A stretch of 64,000 bases of DNA from Bog-473 sp963817735 (GTDB taxonomy: Bacteria; Actinomycetota; Acidimicrobiia; Acidimicrobiales; RAAP-2). Shown here piece by piece: positions 1 to 6,975 of the stretch. The notes beneath the pieces are model-generated. The model had not been told where the DNA came from. It saw nothing but the letters and a program-made list of their open reading frames with translations, and ran no database searches. How positions within the stretch are numbered: the first letter of the stretch is position 1; every line of letters starts with the position of its first letter. Both the position numbers and the translations under genes were made by a program. The stretch is from contig CAWFPP010000001.1 in assembly GCA_963817735.1 (NCBI GenBank), forward strand, positions 1 to 64,000, given 5' to 3'.

Positions 1-1
1 C

Positions 2-187
2 GGCCCGCAGCTGTTCCAGGGCATTCGAGCCACCGCCATCGATGCGGATTGGTCGGCTGGCCACGGTCTGGAAGTCACCGGCCCTATCGAGGCGTTGGTC
101 CTCACTTTGGCCGGCCGTTTCGCCGCGCTCGACCAGTTGCAAGGTGATGGGATGCCGACCATGCGTACGCGGGCAGATGCTCTATGA
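2..187 (+). CDS. C-terminal fragment of a mycothiol-dependent maleylpyruvate isomerase-like protein (cut by window edge)
   Basis: The frame is open from base 2 and ends in TGA at 185-187, giving about 61 residues. The translation has the pattern (ATDADWS..., then GPIEALVLTLAGR, then LDQL.GDG) of the small C-terminal domain of DinB/maleylpyruvate isomerase-fold proteins (TIGR03083-like), which in actinobacteria use mycothiol or metal for isomerase or transferase reactions. The N-terminal metal-binding DinB domain lies outside the window, so the catalytic class cannot be checked. Assignment rests on recalled family pattern only. Confidence 0.55.
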   Translation, partial: GPQLFQGIRATAIDADWSAGHGLEVTGPIEALVLTLAGRFAALDQLQGDGMPTMRTRADAL

Positions 188-213
188 GATTGCTTGCCGA
201 AGGCCGTCTGGTA

Positions 214-237
214 AGTCTCGCTCAGGAGCGAGAGACT
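214..237 (+). terminator. Hairpin downstream of the partial gene
   Basis: AGTCTCGCTC (214-223) pairs with the arm at 226-237, which carries a two-base bulge, with a 2-nt turn. It lies 27 nt after the stop codon of the preceding gene. No T-run follows, so a terminator role is only suggested by position. Confidence 0.3.
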
Positions 238-364
238 GGCTGGCGCCCCCGCTGAAGTCGGATAGAACACCGGGCCTGACTGAAGGCGCCGGAGGAGTGG
301 TACATCCGGGCAGCGGTTCGAGGTGTCCCACTTTGATGGTGCAATAAGGAAGTGGCGCATGCCT

Positions 365-594
365 CCTAAGTGCCTGATTGAGACTTTGAGCAGACCCTGC
401 GGCTGATCCGTAGCGTTTAGAGGTCCCGACGGGCTGGCTCTCTTAAGTGCCTGCCGCCGGTCCATCCGGCTGGCTTTCTAACGAAATGCCACTCGTCTGG
501 ATTTCGCCGCGAGTGGCTCAAAAGAGGAGTGTGTGCACCAGATCCAAATCAGGAGTGCCCTCGCGGTGTCCCATCAGCCCAAGAGGAGGTGCTC
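365..594 (+). ncRNA. Structured non-coding left flank of an IS110 element, candidate bridge RNA region
   Basis: About 230 nt directly upstream of the IS110 transposase start hold no convincing ORF but do hold several stem-loops: an 8-bp perfect stem (488-495 with 510-517), a GCCGG/CCGGC stem near 456-470, and a decamer TAAGTGCCTG repeated at 367-376 and 444-453. IS110-group elements encode their bridge RNA in the left end, upstream of the transposase gene, where two internal loops read target and donor DNA. Position and size fit; sequence-level proof (loop complementarity to the element ends) could not be done by eye. Confidence 0.35.
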
Positions 595-1631
595 ATGTCG
601 GTGATCATCGGGGTCGACCCCCACAAAGCGAGCCACACGGCGGTGGCTATCGGTGGTGACGAACGCGAGATGGCCAAGGTCACGGTCCGGGCGACATGCC
701 AGCAAACGCCCAAGCTGTTGGCCTGGGCTGAGCCCTTCGCCGAGCGCACCTGGGCCATCGAGTCCGCCGGTGGGCTCGGTTATCTGCTCGCCCAACAGCT
801 CGTCGATGCCGGCGAAGTGGTGCTCGACGTCCCACCCACATTGGCCTCGAGGATCAGGGTGCTCGGCACGGGGCGTTCGGAGAAGAACGATCCGAACGAT
901 GCCTTCTCCGTTGCCATCGCCGCCTTGCGCTCGAGTGGTCTTCACACGGTCGAGCGGGCCGATCACACCGAGATCATGCGGCTGTTGGCCAAACGCAACC
1001 ACGACCTGGGCCGACTGCGGCCAAACTCGTCTGCCGCCTGCACAACGCCCTGGCTGAGCTCTCACCGGGCGGAATTGCCAAGGAACTCTACGTTTCTGAC
1101 GCCAATCGGCTCCTCGACTCCTTCGAGCCGGCCACACCCATCGAGCACATGCGCCACCAGCTCGCCCTCGAACTCGTCGATGACGTGGCCCGCCTCGACG
1201 AGCAGATCAAAGAGTCACACCGCCGGATCCGCACTGCCGTGCGAGCATCGAAGACCACGCTCACTGATCTGTTCGGTGTGGGCCCGGTCCTGGCCTGCTC
1301 GCTGATCGGTTACACCGGCGACGTTGATCGCTTCGCCAACCGGGACAGCTTCGCCGCCTATGCGGGCATCGCTCCGGTCGAGCACTCGTCGGGCGGTCGG
1401 GTGTTCCACCGGCTCTCGCTGCGCGGTCATCGTCGGCTCAACAACGCAATCCACATGGTGGCCATATGCCAGATCCGCCAGCCCCACTCTGCCGGTCGGG
1501 CCTACTTCGATCGCAAGGTCGTCGAGGGCAAGACCAAACGAGAGGCTCTGCGCTCCCTCAAGCGCCACGTCTCCAACGCCGTCTATCGCCAGCTGGTCAT
1601 CGACGCCGAAAGGGGCCCGGGAGGACATTAG
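595..1631 (+). pseudogene. IS110-family transposase, frameshifted
   Basis: Start ATG at 595 follows AAGAGGAGG. The first frame reads MSVIIGVDPHK, an N-terminal DEDD (RuvC-like) domain with the first Asp in GVDPHK and the later END-type motif (KNDPNDAF). At about 1020 one base is missing: the frame changes after DLGRLR and continues as AKLVCRLHNALAEL, through the C-terminal IS116/IS110/IS902 domain (GVGPVLACSLIGYTGDV, FAAYAGIAPVEHSSG) containing the catalytic Ser region, to TAG at 1629-1631. Restoring one A gives a full-length protein of about 345 residues, normal for the family. IS110 elements do not use programmed frameshifting, so this is a mutation or a sequence error. Confidence 0.85.
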
Positions 1632-2008
1632 GAAACGACTCATAGCCTGCGTGGTCGGCTCTGCATCCTGAAGGCCGGCTCTTTGGCGAAGTCACTCCCG
1701 GACCACCACGAAGCCTACGCATGTGCGCCGTCTCGTGACGGGCCGATTCGTCGCGCCCGAACCGCCCTGGAATTGGGGTCTTGACTCAAAGAGGATTCGT
1801 TTGAGGGCAGGGATCGCACCGCCGCCGGGTAGCCAGATCGGGCCGACTGTGGACGGGTGAACCGCGGCAAGCAACTCAGGAGCTGGTCAGCGTGGGTAAC
1901 GAGTCACTCGGGTCAACTCCATCGGTGCGGGCGAAAATAAATCGCTCTAGTAAGAGACGGAGCGCAGCGCGACTTCGACGCTCGTGAGGATCGGGAACTC
2001 GGCGGCGC
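1632..2008. other. Intergenic region without a recognised gene
   Basis: Right flank of the IS110 transposase gene followed by unassigned sequence. Short open frames here on either strand have no recognisable protein pattern. The right end of the IS110 element should lie within the first part, but IS110 ends lack long inverted repeats and I could not place it. Confidence 0.4.
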
Positions 2009-2043
2009 GCAAGAAGGCCCAACCACTGGATGGGCCTTCTTGC
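2009..2043 (-). terminator. Strong inverted repeat after the monooxygenase gene
   Basis: A perfect 13-bp stem, GCAAGAAGGCCCA (2009-2021) with its complement at 2031-2043, encloses a 9-nt loop. It lies 41 bp beyond the stop of the minus-strand gene at 2085. There is no T-run, so it would be a factor-assisted or I-shaped actinobacterial terminator. Confidence 0.6.
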
Positions 2044-2084
2044 TTGGGTCCGACCGAATGCTTGCACCGAGTTCCAAATGATCG

Positions 2085-2411
2085 TCAAATGTGGTGCACC
2101 GACACCACCTCGCACACGACAGGGGCCGGGGTCCCGATCTGGCCGAGCGCTCTGAGGTGCGCCGCCGCCTCGGGATTGTGCCGCATGGCGTCGAAGGCAT
2201 CCTGGCTCTCCCACTGCGCGTAGTTGATGACTTTGGTGCCGTCGAGGCTCCGGTGGACATTCGCCGAGATGAACCCCGGGAGGTGACGGATCACCCCTTC
2301 GGTCGCCTGCTGCCAGTGCTCGACGAGTCGCAGCTGGTCCTTCGGTTCGACAGTGAAGACGTTGACCAGGGTCACCGTGGAGGTGCCCTCTTGGATAATT
2401 GAGGTGGTCAT
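2085..2411 (-). CDS. Antibiotic biosynthesis monooxygenase (ABM) domain protein
   Basis: 108 residues, one ABM (dimeric alpha/beta barrel) domain: a first strand TLVNVFTVEP, a helix with LVEHWQQATEGVIRHLPGF, the strand SANVHRSLDGTKVINYAQWES and the helix DAFDAMRHNPEA. This pattern (PGF..A..HRS.DG...INYAQWES) is typical of small cofactor-free quinone-forming oxygenases or haem-degrading relatives; substrates cannot be inferred. It is 38 bp downstream of the DHA2 exporter on the same strand, so the two probably form an operon repressed by the PadR protein, which would fit detoxification of an aromatic compound. Confidence 0.75.
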   Translation of the reverse strand: MTTSIIQEGTSTVTLVNVFTVEPKDQLRLVEHWQQATEGVIRHLPGFISANVHRSLDGTKVINYAQWESQDAFDAMRHNPEAAAHLRALGQIGTPAPVVCEVVSVHHI

Positions 2412-2449
2412 GAGTGCTGTTCTCCTTTGCTGTGGTTTGTTCTCGTTGG

Positions 2450-4072
2450 CTAGCGGACGGTGGCGGGGACGACGGCCGCCATGGTCGTTGTGGTGATGGC
2501 GGGGCTGACGTGGTCGAGACCGGCGGGAGCGACCTCGCTCACCGACTCAGGGGCAGGCGCCGTCGCCCGGGCCGGCAGGAACCAGGCGGCCACCAGCGCA
2601 CCAAGGGAGGCGGCCACGACGGCGACGAGCATGGCCCGGTCCGATCCGGCCATGAACGCCTGGCGGGCAATGTCGACGATGGCCTGCCCGAAAGACCCCG
2701 GAGCGTGCTGCCCGACGGCGACGGCGCCACCGACAGAGCTGTTCGCCTCGAGGACATAGCGAGCCGGCACGTGGGTGAGCACCGGACGGAAGTCACTGGC
2801 GAAGACCGAGGAGGCGATCGAGCCTGTGAGCGCCACGCCGAGGGCGCCGCCGACGAACCGGGTCGTGTCATTGACGGCCGAGCCCACGCCGGCCTGGGCG
2901 CGAGGCAGCGAACCCATGATCGACTCGGTGGCCGGCGCCATGGCCAGGCCCATTCCGGCCGCAACCATCATGGAGGCCACCACGAGCAAGGGGTAGCCGT
3001 CGTGGACGGTCGCCGTCGAGAGAACGCCGAAGCCGATCGCCATCAGCGCCAAACCAGTTGTGACGACCGCCTTGGTGCCGATCCGGGCCGCCACCTTGGC
3101 CGACTGGGCAGAGGCCACCCCCATGGTGAGGGCGAAGGGGAGGCAGCGCACGCCGGCCGCCAGCGCGGAATACCCGAGGACAAATTGGAGCTGCTGGGTG
3201 AAGAGGAACAGCCAGCCGAAGAGAGCCAAGAAGATCATGGTCACGGCGAAGCTGGCGGCACTGAAGCGCGCGTTGGCGAAGATGCGCAGGTCGACCATCG
3301 GGTGTGTGCTGCGCAGCTCGAAGAAACCAAAGGTCATGAGCAACGCCGCGCCCGCGGCGACCGTGCCCAGAGTGATCGGGCTGAACCAGCCATGTGACGG
3401 GGCCTCGATGATGGCGTAGACGACAGCGAGGATGCCGGTCATGGACAGCAGGGCGCCGATCGGGTCGAGAGCCCGAGGGTGAGGATTCGCCGAGGGTGGG
3501 ACGACCAGGCGTCCGGCGACAAGTGCGACGCCGACGATCGGCAGATTCACCATGAAGATCGATCCCCAGGCGAAGTGCTCGAGGAGCCAGCCGCCCAGCG
3601 TCGGTCCGACCACGACCCCGAGACCGGCAACCGACGACCACATGGCGATGGCCTTGGCCCGCTCGGCGGGAACGGTAAAGACGTTGGTCAAGATGGAGAG
3701 AGTGGCGGGCATGACTGCGGCGGCGCCGATCCCCATCACGACTCGACTGGCGACGAGTTCGTGTGCCGAGGTGGACATCGCCGCCAGCACCGAGCCCAGA
3801 GCGAAGACGATCAGGCCGCCGGCGAGCGTCCGGTGCCGCCCGATGCGGTCACCCAGGCTGCCCAGCGTGAGGAGCAGCCCGGCCACGGCCAGGGTGTAGG
3901 CGTCGACCACCCACTGCAGCGCACTCGTCGAGGCGTGCAGGTGGCGCACCAGCGTGGGCAGTGCCACGTTGACGATGGAGCCGTCCACCACCACGACGAG
4001 CAACGACAGGCAGAGCACGCCGAGGGTGGCCCAGCGCCGGGTGTGGATCTGTTCGGGGGTTGGGTTCTTCAT
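2450..4072 (-). CDS. MFS multidrug exporter, DHA2 (EmrB/QacA) type
   Basis: 540 residues. ATG at 4072 is chosen because AGGAGG lies 5 nt upstream; the open frame extends further upstream without support. The first helix LGVLCLSLLVVVVDGSIVNVALPTL carries the DHA2 motif with membrane Asp, followed by LQWVVDAYTLAVAGLLLTLGSLGDRIGRHR (motif A, residues about 55-85) and the antiporter motif C region (VAGLGVVVGPTLGGWLLEH). Hydrophobic segments are compatible with 14 helices. Proton-driven drug efflux from the cytoplasm is the family role. It is divergently transcribed from the PadR regulator and shares its operator region. Confidence 0.9.
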   Translation of the reverse strand: MKNPTPEQIHTRRWATLGVLCLSLLVVVVDGSIVNVALPTLVRHLHASTSALQWVVDAYTLAVAGLLLTLGSLGDRIGRHRTLAGGLIVFALGSVLAAMSTSAHELVASRVVMGIGAAAVMPATLSILTNVFTVPAERAKAIAMWSSVAGLGVVVGPTLGGWLLEHFAWGSIFMVNLPIVGVALVAGRLVVPPSANPHPRALDPIGALLSMTGILAVVYAIIEAPSHGWFSPITLGTVAAGAALLMTFGFFELRSTHPMVDLRIFANARFSAASFAVTMIFLALFGWLFLFTQQLQFVLGYSALAAGVRCLPFALTMGVASAQSAKVAARIGTKAVVTTGLALMAIGFGVLSTATVHDGYPLLVVASMMVAAGMGLAMAPATESIMGSLPRAQAGVGSAVNDTTRFVGGALGVALTGSIASSVFASDFRPVLTHVPARYVLEANSSVGGAVAVGQHAPGSFGQAIVDIARQAFMAGSDRAMLVAVVAASLGALVAAWFLPARATAPAPESVSEVAPAGLDHVSPAITTTTMAAVVPATVR

Positions 4073-4082
4073 GATTCCTCCT

Positions 4083-4150
4083 ACATGTTGAAAATGACAT
4101 GTCGTACTCAATACTATTGGAGTTGACATGTCAAGATATACGTGTAGAAT
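4083..4150. promoter_or_regulatory. Divergent promoter/operator between exporter and PadR gene
   Basis: ACATGT occurs three times (4083-4088, 4097-4102, 4126-4131). The last sits in the perfect 12-bp palindrome TTGACATGTCAA (4123-4134), the second in TGACATGTC (4095-4103). On the plus strand TTGACA (4123-4128), a 16-bp spacer and TAGAAT (4145-4150) form a near-consensus promoter whose start would coincide with the ATG at 4158, so the PadR message is probably leaderless. The palindrome also supplies TTGACA to the minus strand. PadR proteins commonly bind ATGT/ACAT repeats, so autorepression plus exporter repression is inferred. Confidence 0.7.
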
Positions 4151-4157
4151 CTTTACT

Positions 4158-4727
4158 ATGAGCTTGCGCCACGGACTTCTCGACCTCCTCGCCGGCGAAC
4201 CCATGAGCGGCTACGACCTGGCCCGGTTGTTCGGGGCCTCGATGGGCAACGTCTGGCCGGCCCAACACAGCCAGATCTATCCCGAGCTGGGCAAACTGGC
4301 GGCCGAGGGTCTGATCTCCCAGACCGGTGAGGGTGCACGGGGTCGAAAGGTCTATGAGACGACGCCGGCTGGCGTCGACGAACTCAGGCGCTGGCTACGT
4401 GAAAGCGAACCCGACTACTCGTTTCGCAACGAGGCCCTCCTGCGTGTGTTCTGCCTGTGGGTGCTCCCGCCGGACGAGGCGCTCGAATGTTTGGCCCGGG
4501 ACCGAGTCGAGTATGTCCGCCACCTCGGCTACATCGAGAACGTCATCGCCACCCGGGACTGGGCCGCCAACGCCGTCGCCCGGGCCAGCCGGCTCTCGAT
4601 CGAGTTCGGCCGGCGCTTCTACGCCATGCAGATCGAGTGGATCGACTGGGCCACAGAACAGGTAGCAGCAGGGACGCTCGAGCCCGGCGGCGCGCTGCCG
4701 GCTGTCGCCGCTGCCGTGAGCGGCTGA
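4158..4727 (+). CDS. PadR-family transcriptional regulator
   Basis: 189 residues. Residues about 5-75 form the PadR winged helix (LLDLLAGEPMSGYDLARLF, then IYPELGKLAAEGLI and a wing with GRKVYETTPAG); residues about 90-180 form the Vir-C-type helical dimerisation region (YVRHLGYIENVI...EWIDWATEQV). The start at 4158 is chosen because the promoter -10 ends 8 nt upstream, giving a leaderless transcript; the frame is open from 4128. It is divergent from the DHA2 exporter and very likely its ligand-responsive repressor. Confidence 0.88.
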   Translation: MSLRHGLLDLLAGEPMSGYDLARLFGASMGNVWPAQHSQIYPELGKLAAEGLISQTGEGARGRKVYETTPAGVDELRRWLRESEPDYSFRNEALLRVFCLWVLPPDEALECLARDRVEYVRHLGYIENVIATRDWAANAVARASRLSIEFGRRFYAMQIEWIDWATEQVAAGTLEPGGALPAVAAAVSG

Positions 4728-5210
4728 GCAGGTTGCGATGGCCGGGCAGCGAGTGAAGCGGAGTCACGCCGCGGTAGAGGGTGGCCAGATCGGGCCGTTC
4801 CCCGGCAGGGCACAGTTGCAAGCACCAGGTCCCGGCGGGTGACTTGGTGGGCGTGATCCGACTGGTCGTTGTCGACTGGCTGGTGGCGAACAGAACTTCG
4901 GCGTTCCGACGTCTGCCGGAAGCCAGCATCCGCCGGTCAGGGCCGGCAATGTCGGCTCGCTCACCGAGGAATGTGACCGTCGCCAGGAGGACGCGAGCGC
5001 CATTCGCTGCGCATGGAGAGAGCCTGTCGATCGGACCTGGGTACCAGTCCGTCGACGGGCCTCACGTGGCCTGTCCGGGCGTGTCTTTACGTGTCTTTAT
5101 CGAGAGGGAAGGAGAGGGTTCGTGAGGGAACCTGAGGGGGTCGAAACGCCACCACCAGGAAAGTCCTCGGAAAGGCCCTGGTCAAAACACCGAGAACCAG
5201 ACATTCGCAA
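4728..5210. other. Intergenic region without a recognised gene
   Basis: Nearly 500 bp between the PadR gene and a tRNA remnant. Open frames on both strands have arginine/serine-rich, shadow-like composition and no family pattern. No promoter or repeat stands out. The location next to a tRNA end and an insertion sequence suggests island junction DNA. Confidence 0.4.
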
Positions 5211-5248
5211 TGTAGAGGCCGTGGGTTCGAATCCCATCACCTCCACCA
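5211..5248 (+). other. tRNA 3'-end remnant, candidate attachment site
   Basis: GTGGG-TTCGAAT-CCCAT (5221-5237) is a complete T arm. It is followed by a seven-base acceptor strand CACCTCC (5238-5244), discriminator A and encoded CCA (5246-5248). The required 5' partner GGAGGTG is not found at the distance of a normal or long-variable-arm tRNA, so only the 3' part is present. Such 3' ends are classic integrase att sites. On the other strand the same bases read GGDGIRTHG, the well-known spurious tRNA-derived peptide. A tmRNA 3' end is an alternative. Confidence 0.6.
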
Positions 5249-5279
5249 GAAGGCCTTTCCCCCATCCGGTGGACAGGCC

Positions 5280-6164
5280 TTATGACAAAACGGCCTGGTG
5301 GATGTGGGTCGAGTGTAGTTCTTCGAATTCGGCCGGGGTCAGGTAGTTCAGGGCGCTGTGGCGCCGGGCTGTGTTGTAGAAGTTCTCGATGTAGTCCGCC
5401 ATGCCGACGCAGAGCTGAAGGTTGGTTCGCCAGCGTTGTCGATTGAGCAGCTCGATTTGCATGGAGCCCCAGAACGACTCCATGGGGGCGTTGTCGTAGC
5501 AGTCGCCGACGGTGCCCATAGAGCTGATGAGGCCCAGGCGCCGCACGTTCTCGGTGAAGGCCCACGAGGTGAACTGGGCTCCGTGGTCCGAGTGGATGAT
5601 CGTCGAAGCTGACACGGGTCTCGAGTCCTTGGCCTTGTTGATGGCGTCGATGACGAGGGCCGACTCGCAACGCCGGTCGATCGCCCATCCGACGACCTTG
5701 CGACTGAAGAGGTCGAGCACGACGCAGCAGTAGATCTTGCCCTCGCCTGTCGGGTGCTCGGTGATGTCGGTCAGCCACAGCTGGTTGGGTCGAGTGGCCA
5801 CGAAGGAGCGCTGCACGAGGTCCTCACAGGTGGGGGCGTTCTTGAGGTTCTTGTGCCCCCTCTTCGGCCCGGGCAGGCCCTTGAGTCCCAGCTCGCGCAT
5901 GATCCTCCAGACCAGCTTCTTGTTGACGATGAGCCCCTGCTCGATCTCGAGGGCCGCCCTGATGCGCAACATCCCATAGGTCCCACGGCTTCGGGCGTGG
6001 ATCTCGGCGATGCTGTCGGCCAAAAGCAGGCTCCTGATCTCGCGGTCGCTCGGACGGTGGAACTTGATCTTGTAATAGGTCGAGCGGCTGAGCCCGACGA
6101 GGCGACAGGCCGCCTTCTCCGAATAGCCCAGGTTGTTCAGCGCTCGGACAACCTGGAACTTCCT
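5280..6164 (-). CDS. IS3-family transposase OrfB (integrase core), made by -1 frameshift
   Basis: The frame reads RKFQVVRALNNLGYSEKAACRL... from the slippage point and carries an HTH_21-like region followed by the rve DDE core: Asp in WLTDITEHP, Asp in IIHSDHGAQF and Glu in DNAPMESFWGSMQIE, then the C-terminal YNTARRHSALNYLTP motif typical of IS3 OrfB. The first internal ATG is at 6023, but the family normally expresses OrfAB by slippage on A-AAA-G, present at 6163-6167. Catalyses copy-out paste-in transposition. Confidence 0.88.
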   Translation of the reverse strand, partial: RKFQVVRALNNLGYSEKAACRLVGLSRSTYYKIKFHRPSDREIRSLLLADSIAEIHARSRGTYGMLRIRAALEIEQGLIVNKKLVWRIMRELGLKGLPGPKRGHKNLKNAPTCEDLVQRSFVATRPNQLWLTDITEHPTGEGKIYCCVVLDLFSRKVVGWAIDRRCESALVIDAINKAKDSRPVSASTIIHSDHGAQFTSWAFTENVRRLGLISSMGTVGDCYDNAPMESFWGSMQIELLNRQRWRTNLQLCVGMADYIENFYNTARRHSALNYLTPAEFEELHSTHIHQAVLS

Positions 6165-6448
6165 TTTGGGTCGGTCGCCTCCAACTCGTCGTAGATCCGG
6201 GCCGCTGCCTTGACCATCTCGAGTTCGGCTTCGAGTTCTTTGACGCGTCGGCGAGCCTGGGCGAGCGGGTCGGCTTCGAAGCTCTTGGCTCCGGGCCGCT
6301 GCCCGGCATCGATCAGAGCCTGGCGCCTCCAGCGATAGAGGGTCTCCATGGGGACGTCCAGCTCGTCGGTGAGGCCTTTGACTGCCTCGCCGGCGAGCAT
6401 GCGCTCACAGGCTCGACGTCGCAGCTCCGCGGGATAGTGCCTTGGCAT
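6137..6448 (-). CDS. IS3-family transposase OrfA (helix-turn-helix)
   Basis: 103 residues. Residues 1-50 form a Tnp_1 helix-turn-helix (YPAELRRRACERMLAGEAVKGLTDELDVPMETLYRWRRQAL), followed by a leucine-zipper-like coiled coil (ARRRVKELEAELEMVKAAARI) used for OrfA/OrfAB oligomerisation. It binds the terminal repeats. It overlaps OrfB by about 28 nt; the overlap contains the slippery site. Confidence 0.88.
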   Translation of the reverse strand: MPRHYPAELRRRACERMLAGEAVKGLTDELDVPMETLYRWRRQALIDAGQRPGAKSFEADPLAQARRRVKELEAELEMVKAAARIYDELEATDPKGSSRLSER

Positions 6449-6494
6449 GTCTGGCTCCTGGTGCTCAGGGCCAAATTGTCACAAGGGGTGTCCA

Positions 6495-6963
6495 CTTTTT
6501 GGGGTGCAGGTCAAGAGAAAGCCCAGGTAAAACGGGCTGAAGGTGGAAGCCCCCCAAGGGTCACGAGGCCCTGAGGCCCGAAAGGGCCGACGTGACCTTA
6601 TAGATGATGTAGTGGGTCTCCCGACGAACGGGATCGAGATGGCGAAGGCAAGGACCACAGCCTTGAACTGCACCACGCCCGCCGCCTGGTCACACGGGCC
6701 AAACGGTGGAGAAGCTCCGCGGCAAGCAACTACGAATGCCACCTCTGCCTGTGTGGGATCACAAATGATTGTCGTAACGCCCGACGGCAACGAACTCGAC
6801 GTCGACCACGAGGGCGACACGATCCACGCCGTCGACACACACAGATGATGGATCTCGTCCGAGCTGAGGACTGGGTGCGGCATCACGTTGCGCCGGCTCA
6901 TTTTCCGTGAGTACACCGACGGCAACAGGTTCGGTAGGTCGCCGTCGCCACCCGGTTCTGGGT
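6495..6963. other. Intergenic region with a structured element
   Basis: No convincing gene is seen between the IS3 right end and the treT promoter. At 6557-6599 a 9-bp outer stem (AGGGTCACG with CGTGACCTT, one G-U pair) encloses an inner 5-bp stem GGCCC-GAAA-GGGCC with a GNRA tetraloop (6575-6588). An ORF at 6543-6848 has no recognisable family pattern. Confidence 0.4.
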
Positions 6964-6975
6964 CAAGATAGGGGA

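Larger units (their letters stand above)
5270..6494 (-). mobile_element. IS3-family insertion sequence
   Basis: About 1.2 kb with two overlapping minus-strand ORFs in IS3 order. Imperfect terminal inverted repeats are visible: TGGACAGGCCTTATGACAA from 5270 matches the complement of the right end, TGGACACCCCTTGTGACAA ending at 6494 (about 16 of 19 positions). No clear target duplication was found at these edges. The left end lies 21 bp beyond the tRNA CCA. Confidence 0.85.

Noticed and set aside
2414..3397. 327-residue plus-strand frame opposite the DHA2 exporter
   Set aside because: Gly/Arg/Asp-rich, repeat-like composition typical of antisense frames in high-GC genes; the exporter on the other strand has clear family motifs.
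5182..5778. 198-residue minus-strand frame ending GGDGIRTHGLYIANVW
   Set aside because: The C-terminus is antisense to a tRNA T arm, a known annotation artefact; the rest is a shadow of the IS3 OrfB gene.
6500..6620. Group II intron end suspected from stem with GAAA loop
   Set aside because: The stem lengths and the missing two-base bulge and AGC triad do not match domain V, and no reverse transcriptase remnant is nearby.
6543..6848. 101-residue plus-strand frame after the IS3 element
   Set aside because: No ribosome site, no family pattern, and it runs through the GNRA-capped stem.
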